Of a stretch of DNA of 51,279 nucleotides, positions 23,516 through 31,900 are shown piece after piece. How positions within the stretch are numbered: position 1 is the first letter of the stretch; each line of letters begins with the position of its first letter. The stretch covers positions 1 to 51,279 of the forward strand of contig JAUVIR010000017.1 in the NCBI GenBank assembly GCA_030592645.1, given 5' to 3'. Both the position numbers and the translations under genes were made by a program. This stretch comes from Candidatus Fermentibacterota bacterium (GTDB taxonomy: Bacteria > Fermentibacterota > Fermentibacteria > Fermentibacterales > JCC-6). The notes under the pieces are model-generated. The model saw only the letters and a list, made by a program, of their open reading frames with translations, searched no databases and had not been told where the DNA came from.

Positions 23516-23912
23516 CGGGGGCACCTCCCAGTATTTTTTCAATCAATCTACTTGTTCTCTTCCAGATCGATACCCAGCGCAGATGGGCTTCACGACCTTT
23601 CTCAGTTATTACATAGTAACGACGCGGGGGTCCTGTTACGGATGGCTCTACTCTGCTGCACAGAAGATCCCTCGCCTCCAGAGATCTCAGAACAGGATAC
23701 AGAGCTCCGTGTTTCACAAGAGGTACGCTCTGCTTATCTTCATCCTCCATAAGTTTAGCTATCTGATATCCGTACATGGGATCATCCGCATAATAAAGAA
23801 CACTCAACAGGGCCAGCGAAGTGATGCCGGCACTGAGCTCTTTTCTGAATTTTCTGTCGGCTTTGAAAGCACTCTTCTCCGTTTCGATCCCGGACAGGGA
23901 CGGACCAGCCAT
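23499..23912 (-). CDS. PadR family transcriptional regulator
   Basis: 137 residues from the ATG at 23912, preceded by GAGAGGTGAA; an ATG at 23945 in the same frame has a worse context. The PadR winged helix is complete: SLALLSVLYYADDPMYGYQIAKLM, HGALYPVLRSLEARDLL and GPPRRYYVITEKGREA. PadR proteins are dimeric repressors. It is coupled to the HAAS membrane protein and probably controls its own operon through the palindrome at 23960-23976. Confidence 0.92.
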   Translation of the reverse strand: MAGPSLSGIETEKSAFKADRKFRKELSAGITSLALLSVLYYADDPMYGYQIAKLMEDEDKQSVPLVKHGALYPVLRSLEARDLLCSRVEPSVTGPPRRYYVITEKGREAHLRWVSIWKRTSRLIEKILGGAPDDKAD

Positions 23913-23954
23913 TTCACCTCTCCCTTCCTGAAAAGTACATATCATTGCAAGTCA

Positions 23955-23983
23955 ATACTACTATTAACTTAATACTATGTCAA
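23955..23983 (-). promoter_or_regulatory. Promoter of the padR-HAAS operon with internal palindrome
   Basis: On the minus strand TTGACA (23983-23978), a 17-base spacer and TAGTAT (23960-23955). The spacer is almost filled by ACTATTAACTTAATACT (23960-23976), an inverted repeat with one mismatch per arm. A repressor bound there would block the polymerase, so it is a good candidate for the PadR operator. Confidence 0.55.
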
Positions 23984-24151
23984 GACAAACTATAGTTATT
24001 AGAAGCCATGACATTGAAAAGCACCTATTTAGCTCATCAGAATATTCACAGTCTCAAGAAACAGCATAGAGATAGACGTACTGCTGAATCTCTCCTCCTT
24101 TATTATGATACACTGCAGAAGCAATGAGTTTCATTTAGAGCAGGGAGCGTC

Positions 24152-25831
24152 ATGACATCCGCAGATTTGGAAAACAGTATTGATTTCATAAGAGAGATTG
24201 TAGAGAAGGATATAAAAGAAGGGAAAAATGACGGCAGGGTACACACCAGATTCCCGCCGGAACCGAACGGTTACCTTCATATAGGACATGCAAAGGCTTT
24301 CTGCATCGATTTCGGTATTGCAGATGATTATGGGGGTTTGTGCAACCTTCGATTCGATGATACGAATCCTGTGAAGGAAGATGTTGAATACGTTGATTCT
24401 ATAATCAATGATATAAAATGGCTCGGTTTCGATTGGGAAGACAGACTCTATTACGCTTCGGATTACTTCAACAGAATGTACAAATACGCGCAGCAGCTTA
24501 TTGAGAAAGGCGCTGCCTATGTCTGCGACCTGTCTGCCGAAGAAGTCCGTGAATACCGGGGCACCCTGACGGAGCCCGGCAGGAACAGCCCATGGAGAAA
24601 CAGATCGGTGGAGGATAATCTGGACCTTTTCCGAAGGATGAAAGCGGGTGAATTTCCTGACGGAACCAGAACTCTCCGAGCGAAAATAGATATGGCTTCT
24701 CCCAACATTAACATGAGGGATCCCGCTGTCTATCGTATCCTGAAGAAAAATCATCACAGAACTGGAGATGAATGGTGCATCTACCCCATGTACGACTACG
24801 CCCACTGCCTTGAGGATTCAATAGAGGGGATAACCCATTCATGCTGTTCCATTGAGTTCGAAGATCACCGTCCCCTTTACGATTGGTTCCTCAATCAGCT
24901 TGATGTCTTTCACCCTCAGCAGATCGAGTTCGCAAGACTGAATCTTACCTATACGATAATGAGCAAACGCAAGCTGGCCATACTTGTAGAAAACGGGCTT
25001 GTTTCAAGCTGGGACGATCCAAGGATGCCGACCCTTTCCGGACTGCGAAGGCGGGGATACACACCCGAGGCAATCAGGGATTTCGTAGGCAGGATCGGTG
25101 TGGCGAAAAGGGACAGCACTGTAGATATGGCGCTTTTAGAATACTGCATAAGGGACGATCTTAACAGAAGAGCTCCGAGGTTTATGGCGGTACTCGATCC
25201 CCTGAAGGTCATCATAGAGAACTACCCTGCAGGAAAGCAGGAGGAGCTGGAATTCATAAACAATCCGGAGGATGAATCCGCAGGAACGAGAATGGTTCCA
25301 TTTTCAAGAGAACTCTACATAGAAAGAGATGATTTCCAGGAAGAGCCGCACAGAAAATTCAGACGCCTGGCCCCCGGAAAGGAAGTGCGCCTGAGGTACG
25401 CCTATTTGATAACATGCGTTGATTCCGTGAAGGATGAAAACGGGAATGTGAAGGAGCTTATCTGCACCTACGATCCGGAAACCCGGGGAGGAAGCACGCC
25501 GGATGGCCGAAAAGTGAAGGGTACGCTTCACTGGGTTTCAGCGGAACATTCAGTACCTGCGGAAGTCCGGCTGTACGACAGGCTGTTCACAGTGGAAAAC
25601 CCGCTTTCGTCGGGCAGTTTCATTGATACCATAAATGCTGAATCTTTAAAGGTGCTGAATCGATGCCGAATCGAACCTTCAGCGGCAGATCTTGCAATCG
25701 GTGAACCGGTTCAGTTCGAGAGAAAAGGTTATTTCTGTAAAGACCCGGATTCTGCTGAAGGCAGTCTCGTTTTTAACCGGACCATCTCACTGAGGGATAC
25801 ATGGAAGAAGATTCTGAAGAACCAGAAATAG
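24152..25831 (+). CDS. glnS: Glutaminyl-tRNA synthetase
   Basis: 559 residues, the usual length. Class I signatures are [16 protein letters not shown] (HIGH at 43-46) and TIMSKRKL (about 268-275, the KMSKS loop). NLRFDDTNP and the C-terminal anticodon-binding beta barrels ([30 protein letters not shown]) distinguish GlnRS from GluRS. It charges tRNA-Gln directly with glutamine, so this organism need not rely on the amidotransferase route for that tRNA. AGGGAG precedes the ATG. The amidohydrolase follows after six bases. Confidence 0.96.
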   Translation: MTSADLENSIDFIREIVEKDIKEGKNDGRVHTRFPPEPNGYLHIGHAKAFCIDFGIADDYGGLCNLRFDDTNPVKEDVEYVDSIINDIKWLGFDWEDRLYYASDYFNRMYKYAQQLIEKGAAYVCDLSAEEVREYRGTLTEPGRNSPWRNRSVEDNLDLFRRMKAGEFPDGTRTLRAKIDMASPNINMRDPAVYRILKKNHHRTGDEWCIYPMYDYAHCLEDSIEGITHSCCSIEFEDHRPLYDWFLNQLDVFHPQQIEFARLNLTYTIMSKRKLAILVENGLVSSWDDPRMPTLSGLRRRGYTPEAIRDFVGRIGVAKRDSTVDMALLEYCIRDDLNRRAPRFMAVLDPLKVIIENYPAGKQEELEFINNPEDESAGTRMVPFSRELYIERDDFQEEPHRKFRRLAPGKEVRLRYAYLITCVDSVKDENGNVKELICTYDPETRGGSTPDGRKVKGTLHWVSAEHSVPAEVRLYDRLFTVENPLSSGSFIDTINAESLKVLNRCRIEPSAADLAIGEPVQFERKGYFCKDPDSAEGSLVFNRTISLRDTWKKILKNQK

Positions 25832-25837
25832 AACGGT

Positions 25838-26995
25838 ATGTGTATGGACAGAAAACTGGTCGAATTCAGGCATTCGCTGCATAGGAACCCGGAACTTTCA
25901 GGCAGAGAAGATGCTACCTCCGCCGCGATACAGGATCACATTACCGCGCACCTGCCTGATAATCTTATAGCAGGTCTTGGAGGCAGAGGCATAGCCGCTG
26001 AGTTCAAAGGGGCGGAATCCGGACCGAGAATTCTCCTCAGATGCGATATGGATGCTCTGCCCATAAATGAGGAGCTTGATGTACCTTACTCTTCAGTTAC
26101 CGATGGAGTATCTCATAAGTGCGGACATGACGGCCATATAACGATTCTGATGGGAGTTGCGGCCAGGCTGCATGAACACCCTCCAGCCAGAGGCTCAGTC
26201 GTTCTTCTCTTCCAGCCCGCGGAAGAGACCGGTGAGGGAGCTTCCAGAGTCATCATCGACAGTAAATTCAAGGATATCGAGCCTGATTTCGTTTTTGCGC
26301 TGCACAACCTTCCCGGATTCCCTCTGGGAAGTATTGTTCTGAAGACTGGAGCTTTCTCTTCTGCATCAAGAGGTGTCATGATCTCGCTCACAGGAGCTTC
26401 CTCCCATGCATCGGAGCCTCAGAAGGGCAACAGTCCGGCACTGGCGGCTGGAAAGATCATCGAAGCTTTCACCGGCCGCTCACAATCTTCTATTTCGAAG
26501 GGCGATGCATCAAAGCTGACTGTTACTCATGTCCGGATTGGCTCTGAAAACTATGGGACATCCCCGGGGGAAGGCTGCATTCTGGCTGTGCTTCGAACCT
26601 CTACAACTGAGGAAATGACGCACTTCTCGGGAAAGGTTGAGGATGCGGCCCTGGCCATCGCTTCAGATTATAAGCTGGAATGCCGGATAAGCTGGACGGA
26701 GGAGTTCCCGGTCACAGAAAACTCACTGAAAGCTGTTAATGCAATACGATCTGCAGCCGGGAATCTGGGATTGTTAATTATACAGCCCGATACCCCTTTT
26801 CCATGGTCCGAAGACTTCGGTCATTTTACGAAGAAATTCCCAGGCGCTCTTTTCGGCATCGGTGCCGGCACCGGCACTCCTGCACTGCACAGCTCAGAGT
26901 ATGATTTTCCCGATGAACTGATTCCATCGGGAGTTAACATCTTCATTGAAATTGTAAACGAGCTGTTGAACTGCTCAGATCACATCATGAAGTAG
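25838..26995 (+). CDS. M20D-family amidohydrolase / N-acyl amino acid hydrolase
   Basis: 385 residues. A metal-dependent peptidase of the M20D (IAA-amino acid hydrolase/hippuricase-like) group. Metal and catalytic residues are visible: Asp70-Asp72 in RCDMDALPINE, Cys95 and His97 in CGHDGH, Glu129-Glu130 in QPAEETGEG, His156 in ALHNLPG, and a C-terminal histidine in LHSSEYDF. The smaller dimerisation domain lies between. It would release an amino acid from an acyl or peptide conjugate in the cytoplasm. It starts six bases after glnS (a second ATG lies at 25844) and overlaps the HtrA gene on the opposite strand by 16 bases. Confidence 0.9.
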   Translation: MCMDRKLVEFRHSLHRNPELSGREDATSAAIQDHITAHLPDNLIAGLGGRGIAAEFKGAESGPRILLRCDMDALPINEELDVPYSSVTDGVSHKCGHDGHITILMGVAARLHEHPPARGSVVLLFQPAEETGEGASRVIIDSKFKDIEPDFVFALHNLPGFPLGSIVLKTGAFSSASRGVMISLTGASSHASEPQKGNSPALAAGKIIEAFTGRSQSSISKGDASKLTVTHVRIGSENYGTSPGEGCILAVLRTSTTEEMTHFSGKVEDAALAIASDYKLECRISWTEEFPVTENSLKAVNAIRSAAGNLGLLIIQPDTPFPWSEDFGHFTKKFPGALFGIGAGTGTPALHSSEYDFPDELIPSGVNIFIEIVNELLNCSDHIMK

Positions 26996-28407
26996 ACCGA
27001 GTGCCCCTGACGCAAAACCAGAAGCAGCACATCACCGGTGGATGAGATCAATCTGCCCAGTTCCTCAGGGGAAGTAACCTCGAAACCGTCAACCTCAATA
27101 ATAACATCTCCGGGATTTATCCCTACACTGCCTGCTCTGCCGGTCTGGCTCACTTCGACAACAAGAACACCCCTTAAGGAAGGGTCTCCAAGTGTTTCCG
27201 CAGTCTCTCTGTCCAATTCTTCAAGCGTCCATCCAAAATCATCCGATGGAGAAGGTGCAGAGGAAACAACCACTTCATCGGCAGTCCGCTCTCCAAGTAC
27301 TACCGGGATGGACACATTTATTCCATCCCTGAAAACCATGATCTCAATCTCGATTCCAGGGTCTGAAGCTGCAACCATATTTCTGAACTCGGTTATCGTC
27401 CGGAATGTTTCGCCATCGACGGTCAGTATGACATCACCTCTGTAGATGCCGCACAAGCTTGCCGGAGTATCACTGAGCACCTGCGAAACAAGTACGCCCC
27501 CGTCACGGGCGCTGAGTCCGAAATGCTCTGCAAGACTGGGAGTAAGCTCCTGAATTGTAACACCCAGCCAGCCTCTTCTCGCGTATCCGTGTGTAAGAAG
27601 ATCTTCCATAACATCAACAGCAACGTTGACCGGTATGGCGAATCCCACACCCTGATAACCACCGGTTCTTGTCGCGATTGCAGTATTGATCCCCACCAGT
27701 TTACCATCAAGGTCAACAAGGGCTCCTCCACTGTTTCCCGGGTTAATCGCAGCATCTGTCTGAATGTAATCCTCATATTCAGCCAGACCCACATCGGACC
27801 GTCCGATATAGCTGATTATTCCCTGTGTAACAGTCTGACTCAGGGCGAAGGGTGAACCTACCGCAAGCACCCACTGTCCAACTTCCAGGTCATCACTGTC
27901 ACCGATTGCAATGGCCGGAAGATCAGACGCTTCTATACGGATAACAGCAAGGTCGGTCTGAGGATCTGTTCCCACGATCTCACCGGTATATCTGTCTCCG
28001 CTCTGAAGCACTACTTCAAGCTCATCGGCTTCGCCGACAACATGATAGTTGGTGAGGATCATCCCATCGATCGAAACAATGACCCCGCTGCCGATGCCGG
28101 TCATGATGTACTCCTGCTCCCGCGGCATCTGGAAGTATTCCCCCCACGGGTCGACCATGTAGGGATGGGAGAAATCCGGAAACGACGGTACCCTGGTAAC
28201 TACAATGGTCTGTGATGTGATGGTTACGACACTGGGACCTACCAGCTCGGATATTGAAACGAACATGTTACTCAGTATATGAGGATCGAAAGCAACAGCT
28301 GAATTCGCAGGGTTGCTGTCTGCAGATACTACTGTTGAGAAAGCTCCAGAGAGTAACAATGATACCAGAACGATCTGCATAGTTCTTTTGCGATTAACTC
28401 TTATCAT
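26980..28407 (-). CDS. HtrA/Deg-type periplasmic serine protease with two PDZ domains
   Basis: 475 residues from the ATG at 28407, with GGGGG about seven bases upstream. A signal peptide (basic start, then LVSLLLSGAFSTVVSADS) sends it to the periplasm. The trypsin-like domain carries the triad His122 (LTNYHVV), Asp152 (TDLAVI) and Ser226 (NPGNSGGALVD). A first PDZ domain (about 263-350) and a second, more divergent one (about 380-470) follow. It would degrade or refold misfolded envelope proteins. It is a single gene, convergent with the amidohydrolase. Confidence 0.92.
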   Translation of the reverse strand: MIRVNRKRTMQIVLVSLLLSGAFSTVVSADSNPANSAVAFDPHILSNMFVSISELVGPSVVTITSQTIVVTRVPSFPDFSHPYMVDPWGEYFQMPREQEYIMTGIGSGVIVSIDGMILTNYHVVGEADELEVVLQSGDRYTGEIVGTDPQTDLAVIRIEASDLPAIAIGDSDDLEVGQWVLAVGSPFALSQTVTQGIISYIGRSDVGLAEYEDYIQTDAAINPGNSGGALVDLDGKLVGINTAIATRTGGYQGVGFAIPVNVAVDVMEDLLTHGYARRGWLGVTIQELTPSLAEHFGLSARDGGVLVSQVLSDTPASLCGIYRGDVILTVDGETFRTITEFRNMVAASDPGIEIEIMVFRDGINVSIPVVLGERTADEVVVSSAPSPSDDFGWTLEELDRETAETLGDPSLRGVLVVEVSQTGRAGSVGINPGDVIIEVDGFEVTSPEELGRLISSTGDVLLLVLRQGHSVYFMM

Positions 28408-28560
28408 GCTGCATCCCCCAGGGTCAGAATATAAATCACTAAAAGCGGATATTTTCATTCTTCAGCATAATATATTAATTGATGCAAGTATAGTTCCTCA
28501 CTGAGGTATCTAAAGACTGAGCTGAGAGGGTCAATTACGATTGATAGGGTTTTCCTGTTC

Positions 28561-29727
28561 TCAGCCCGCGGGTGTAGCAAACAGGGTTATGGCAAGAAGA
28601 ATCAGGGCAAGGAGAATCATAAGGAACTTCCTTGTAATGCTCTTTGTAACAGTGACGACAACAAGGCACTGGATCATATAGTAGAAGGCAAAAGCTCTTG
28701 AAGCAAGGGCAACTATCTGAAATGTGCTCGCGCTCCAGGTGAGGATTAAAGAACCTCCGCCCAGTATCAGATAGGCGGCTTTGCGGCTTATTCTTTGCCT
28801 TGTAGCCTCCACGATGTTGCCTTCTCCCCCCAGTGTATCGGCAATTGAGGCGCTGAACTGACTGAGAACAGCAGCTGCTATAAGCGGTATGGGGAGCAGC
28901 ATGGATGCTTTTCCGGCCAGGATAATGAGGGAGTCATCTCGTGCAGGTCCGGTGAGGTAGTGCATCAGAGGGGTGGCAACGGCAATGAAGACAATATAGA
29001 CGGCGGCAGCGATCAGCTGCGAGAGTCGGCATGATTTTATCCTCATCTCCATGCTGTACTCTTCCCCCAGGTATCTTGATGTTTCAAAACCCTGAACACA
29101 GATCAGTGTACCGCCCAATACGGCCAGTATGTGCAGCAAACTCTGTCCGGAGTTTCCCGGAAGCTGGATACCTGTCCCGGAAACAAGAGAGATATCGTGC
29201 AGACTGAAACCCAGAATCATTGCCAGGATAATTGTCATTGTTACCCAGATAGCCCAGTTCTCAAGCTTCTGCAGATCCTTGAGACCTTTTACAAAACCTA
29301 TGATGGTTATCAGCAGAATGATCGCAGTCGTTAAGAGCCGCTCGTTGAACTGGGTTGCCAGCCCCAGTCCGTTCATGAGAAAAGCGCTGAGAATGCGCAG
29401 ATAAAGGCAAACGGAGATAACGTATGCGGGTACAAGTGCAATATCCGAGATGCGATCGAGATAGAGTGTGCTTCTAAACGCTTTTCGAGCATCAAGTAAT
29501 GGTTCGACATTGGCAATGTTGAAACGGATTACCGACCCTATGGAGTACGCGAGAGCGGAAATCGCTATTACTGCAAATAATGAGAATCTCCCGGTGGCGC
29601 TGGCAAGAATCGGCACAATGACCAGAAAACCGCTTCCGAAGATGGAAGCCAGCGGTGTGGCTGTAGCCCGGAAGAGTTTTGCCTTGCTGATATGCTTCTC
29701 CCGTCTGACATCTGGCACATTTTCCAC
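28561..29727 (-). CDS. APC-superfamily-like membrane permease
   Basis: 388 residues with about 11 membrane helices. The N-terminal GSGFLVIVPIL segment and VQGFETSRYLGEEY near residue 220 resemble amino acid/polyamine/organocation or NRAMP/BenE-like permeases with a LeuT fold. No soluble domain is present. The substrate cannot be told. It faces away from the S41-like gene across 44 bases, so the two may share a control region. Confidence 0.75.
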   Translation of the reverse strand: MENVPDVRREKHISKAKLFRATATPLASIFGSGFLVIVPILASATGRFSLFAVIAISALAYSIGSVIRFNIANVEPLLDARKAFRSTLYLDRISDIALVPAYVISVCLYLRILSAFLMNGLGLATQFNERLLTTAIILLITIIGFVKGLKDLQKLENWAIWVTMTIILAMILGFSLHDISLVSGTGIQLPGNSGQSLLHILAVLGGTLICVQGFETSRYLGEEYSMEMRIKSCRLSQLIAAAVYIVFIAVATPLMHYLTGPARDDSLIILAGKASMLLPIPLIAAAVLSQFSASIADTLGGEGNIVEATRQRISRKAAYLILGGGSLILTWSASTFQIVALASRAFAFYYMIQCLVVVTVTKSITRKFLMILLALILLAITLFATPAG

Positions 29728-29771
29728 AAACAGACTATTGTACTATCTGAATCTAATGCAGCAACTCTTGA

Positions 29772-30860
29772 ATGGTGAGGCTTATGTACAGGAAAAATAG
29801 CGGATTCAGGATAAAGTCAGGTGCTTTTATTACAGCAATCATAGTATCTCTTATCCTTTCATCCTGTATTGACGACCCTCCTACCCATCCTGCGGTCAAC
29901 GATTACCAGTCATACGTTGATCTGGTATGGGAGCTCTACGACCAGAAGTACGTTGCGTTTGATGTGAAAAATGTTGACTGGGACGCTGTTCATGAAGAGT
30001 ACAGCCAGGTAGCTGCCGGTATTGATTCCTATGAGGAATTACAGGATGTAATCATTCAGATGCTCGGAAATCTTGAGGACAGGAATGCCTTCCTCAGGAT
30101 CTCGGATCCTTCCCTGGGTTATGTTATTCATCCCACATGCTCCCCGGAAAATGAGATCAACTATGTAGACTCCGTTCTAATGGCATATCTTGATCCCTGG
30201 ATGTTCACCTGGGATGGATCCGGAACATGGGGTAACTGTATTATTGATACCATTCCGTATTTCGCTATAAGAAATTTCGATTACTTCTTCACTTTCCAGA
30301 CCTTCAAAGACGTAATACTGGATAATATCGATGCGCCGGGCATAATAATCGACATACGGATGAGTGATGGTGTATCGCTGGTTCCAGCTGCACAGATACC
30401 GGGAGTCTTCACTGACCAGACCATGACAGGATTCTACACACAGTACAGAACAGGACCTCAGCACGAAGACCTTTCACCACTTGCCGTTCATGATGTATTC
30501 CCCAGGCCATGGGCCTACATGAAACCTGTCGCAATCCTTACAGGGGAACAGAATTACGGGGCTTCGGAAGCCTTTGTATCCGTTATGGCTCAATTGCCCC
30601 ACGTAACATTAATAGGTGACACCACTGGGGGAGGCGGGAATACTCCGGGCTATTTCACTCAGATATACTGGCCTCTATGGGAGATCGATAACATTACCTG
30701 TCCATTCGCCAGGGTATTAACTGCCGATACTGTATCAATAGAGGGAAACGGTATACTGCCTGATATTTACGTTCAGACGACTCCAGCCGATTTCCTGGCG
30801 TGGCACGATCCTGTCCTTGAGTACGCCATAGAATGGATAGCGGCCCAGACGGCTCGTTAA
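29772..30860 (+). CDS. S41-family (tricorn/IRBP-like) lipoprotein with the catalytic serine replaced
   Basis: 362 residues. A signal peptide ends in the lipobox LSSC (Cys32), giving an envelope lipoprotein. After a helical N-terminal domain (45-115) comes the S41 core: IIIDIR, then PVAILTGEQNYGASEAFVSVM, VTLIGDTTGGGGN and a final GNGILPDI. In S41 enzymes the serine lies three residues before the conserved glutamate (S-A-x-E); here that position is Gly263 (GASE). So hydrolysis is doubtful and the protein may instead bind peptides or termini. The ATG at 29784 is an alternative start. It overlaps the next gene (opposite strand) by four bases. Confidence 0.82.
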   Translation: MVRLMYRKNSGFRIKSGAFITAIIVSLILSSCIDDPPTHPAVNDYQSYVDLVWELYDQKYVAFDVKNVDWDAVHEEYSQVAAGIDSYEELQDVIIQMLGNLEDRNAFLRISDPSLGYVIHPTCSPENEINYVDSVLMAYLDPWMFTWDGSGTWGNCIIDTIPYFAIRNFDYFFTFQTFKDVILDNIDAPGIIIDIRMSDGVSLVPAAQIPGVFTDQTMTGFYTQYRTGPQHEDLSPLAVHDVFPRPWAYMKPVAILTGEQNYGASEAFVSVMAQLPHVTLIGDTTGGGGNTPGYFTQIYWPLWEIDNITCPFARVLTADTVSIEGNGILPDIYVQTTPADFLAWHDPVLEYAIEWIAAQTAR

Positions 30861-31882
30861 TCCGATGTAAGAACCATCAGGTATTCCCCGTTGGAGGGCG
30901 CAATTATGTCCCTTGGGAAACCATCGATGTTGATAACAGAAATCACTTCGGGTTCCATATGTGAAAAAGAAAATCCAAGAACTGTTATAACGGTATTTCC
31001 TGAATCTGTCTTGCTCATAACGTAAAGGTATCCCAGATATCCTGAGCTGAGGTTGAAACACATATCCATCGGGTGCCCTGCTACATCAAAACTGGCGGTG
31101 CTCTCAATATTAACATAACCCCGAACAAACTTCAGATACCCATTCGCACCGCTCCATTCAGGACAGCATACAACATAAACAGAATCCGAGCCTATTGGAA
31201 TGACCTTGGAACACGGAGATCCTGTAGAAACCTCCAGATACCTTGCGGTTTCCGAGAGGTTAAGCCAGATACCGTAGATTGAACCGGCATCATTCGAGCA
31301 GACAGCTATGACATGACGTCCGCCAATGGGCTCGATCATTACATCAGCAAGGGGAAACGACGTATTGCTGGTGAAGTCTGTGTGATTGTTGCTGGTCCAT
31401 ATTTCACCGATGTAATCCTCTGAAGAATCGGTGAAATAGAGTCTTCCCATGGTTGAAGAAGCGCAGATCGAGCCCGGTTTCGACCCGGGGCTGAACTGGT
31501 CTTCCACCGAATTTGTGGTAAGATTCACCTCTAATATCTGCGATCCGGGACCGAGTACGTAAAGATTTCCATTAGTGGCGATAGCGGCATCACCGTATCC
31601 AGCTCCGGAGCTTCCTCCGATTGTATACGAAGTGTCAACTATCATTTCCTCCGAATCTATTCTGCTGAGAGTTCCGTCAGCACTGAGAAGAATAATCTCA
31701 TTCGAGCCACCTGAAAGAAGAGATCTCCCCTGCTGCAGACCACCCATAGACCTCTCCACCTGGAAATCGGAAGAGCGGATGAATGTAATGCGGGATTGAT
31801 CATTGCTCTGGTACTCCATAACCTCATGACACCCGAAGGCTATCATCAGGAGGAACAGAAAAACAACAAAAACGGTTTTCAT
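30857..31882 (-). CDS. Beta-propeller lipoprotein
   Basis: 341 residues. The signal peptide ends in a lipobox (IAFGC, cysteine at 18). The rest is a repetitive all-beta protein with recurring blade-like strands such as NLYVLGPGSQILEVNLTTN, GRLYFTDSS and DSVYVVCCP, typical of YVTN/quinoprotein-like propellers of seven blades. GGAGGAATC precedes the ATG. It begins 18 bases after the TonB-dependent receptor ends, so it is co-transcribed with it and probably works at the same outer-membrane site. The ligand is unknown. Confidence 0.75.
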   Translation of the reverse strand: MKTVFVVFLFLLMIAFGCHEVMEYQSNDQSRITFIRSSDFQVERSMGGLQQGRSLLSGGSNEIILLSADGTLSRIDSEEMIVDTSYTIGGSSGAGYGDAAIATNGNLYVLGPGSQILEVNLTTNSVEDQFSPGSKPGSICASSTMGRLYFTDSSEDYIGEIWTSNNHTDFTSNTSFPLADVMIEPIGGRHVIAVCSNDAGSIYGIWLNLSETARYLEVSTGSPCSKVIPIGSDSVYVVCCPEWSGANGYLKFVRGYVNIESTASFDVAGHPMDMCFNLSSGYLGYLYVMSKTDSGNTVITVLGFSFSHMEPEVISVINIDGFPRDIIAPSNGEYLMVLTSD

Positions 31883-31900
31883 GATGATTCCTCCATAATA

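Noticed and set aside
24131-24805. Minus-strand frame of 224 codons opposite glnS
   Set aside because: It mirrors the conserved glnS sequence and shows no family of its own.
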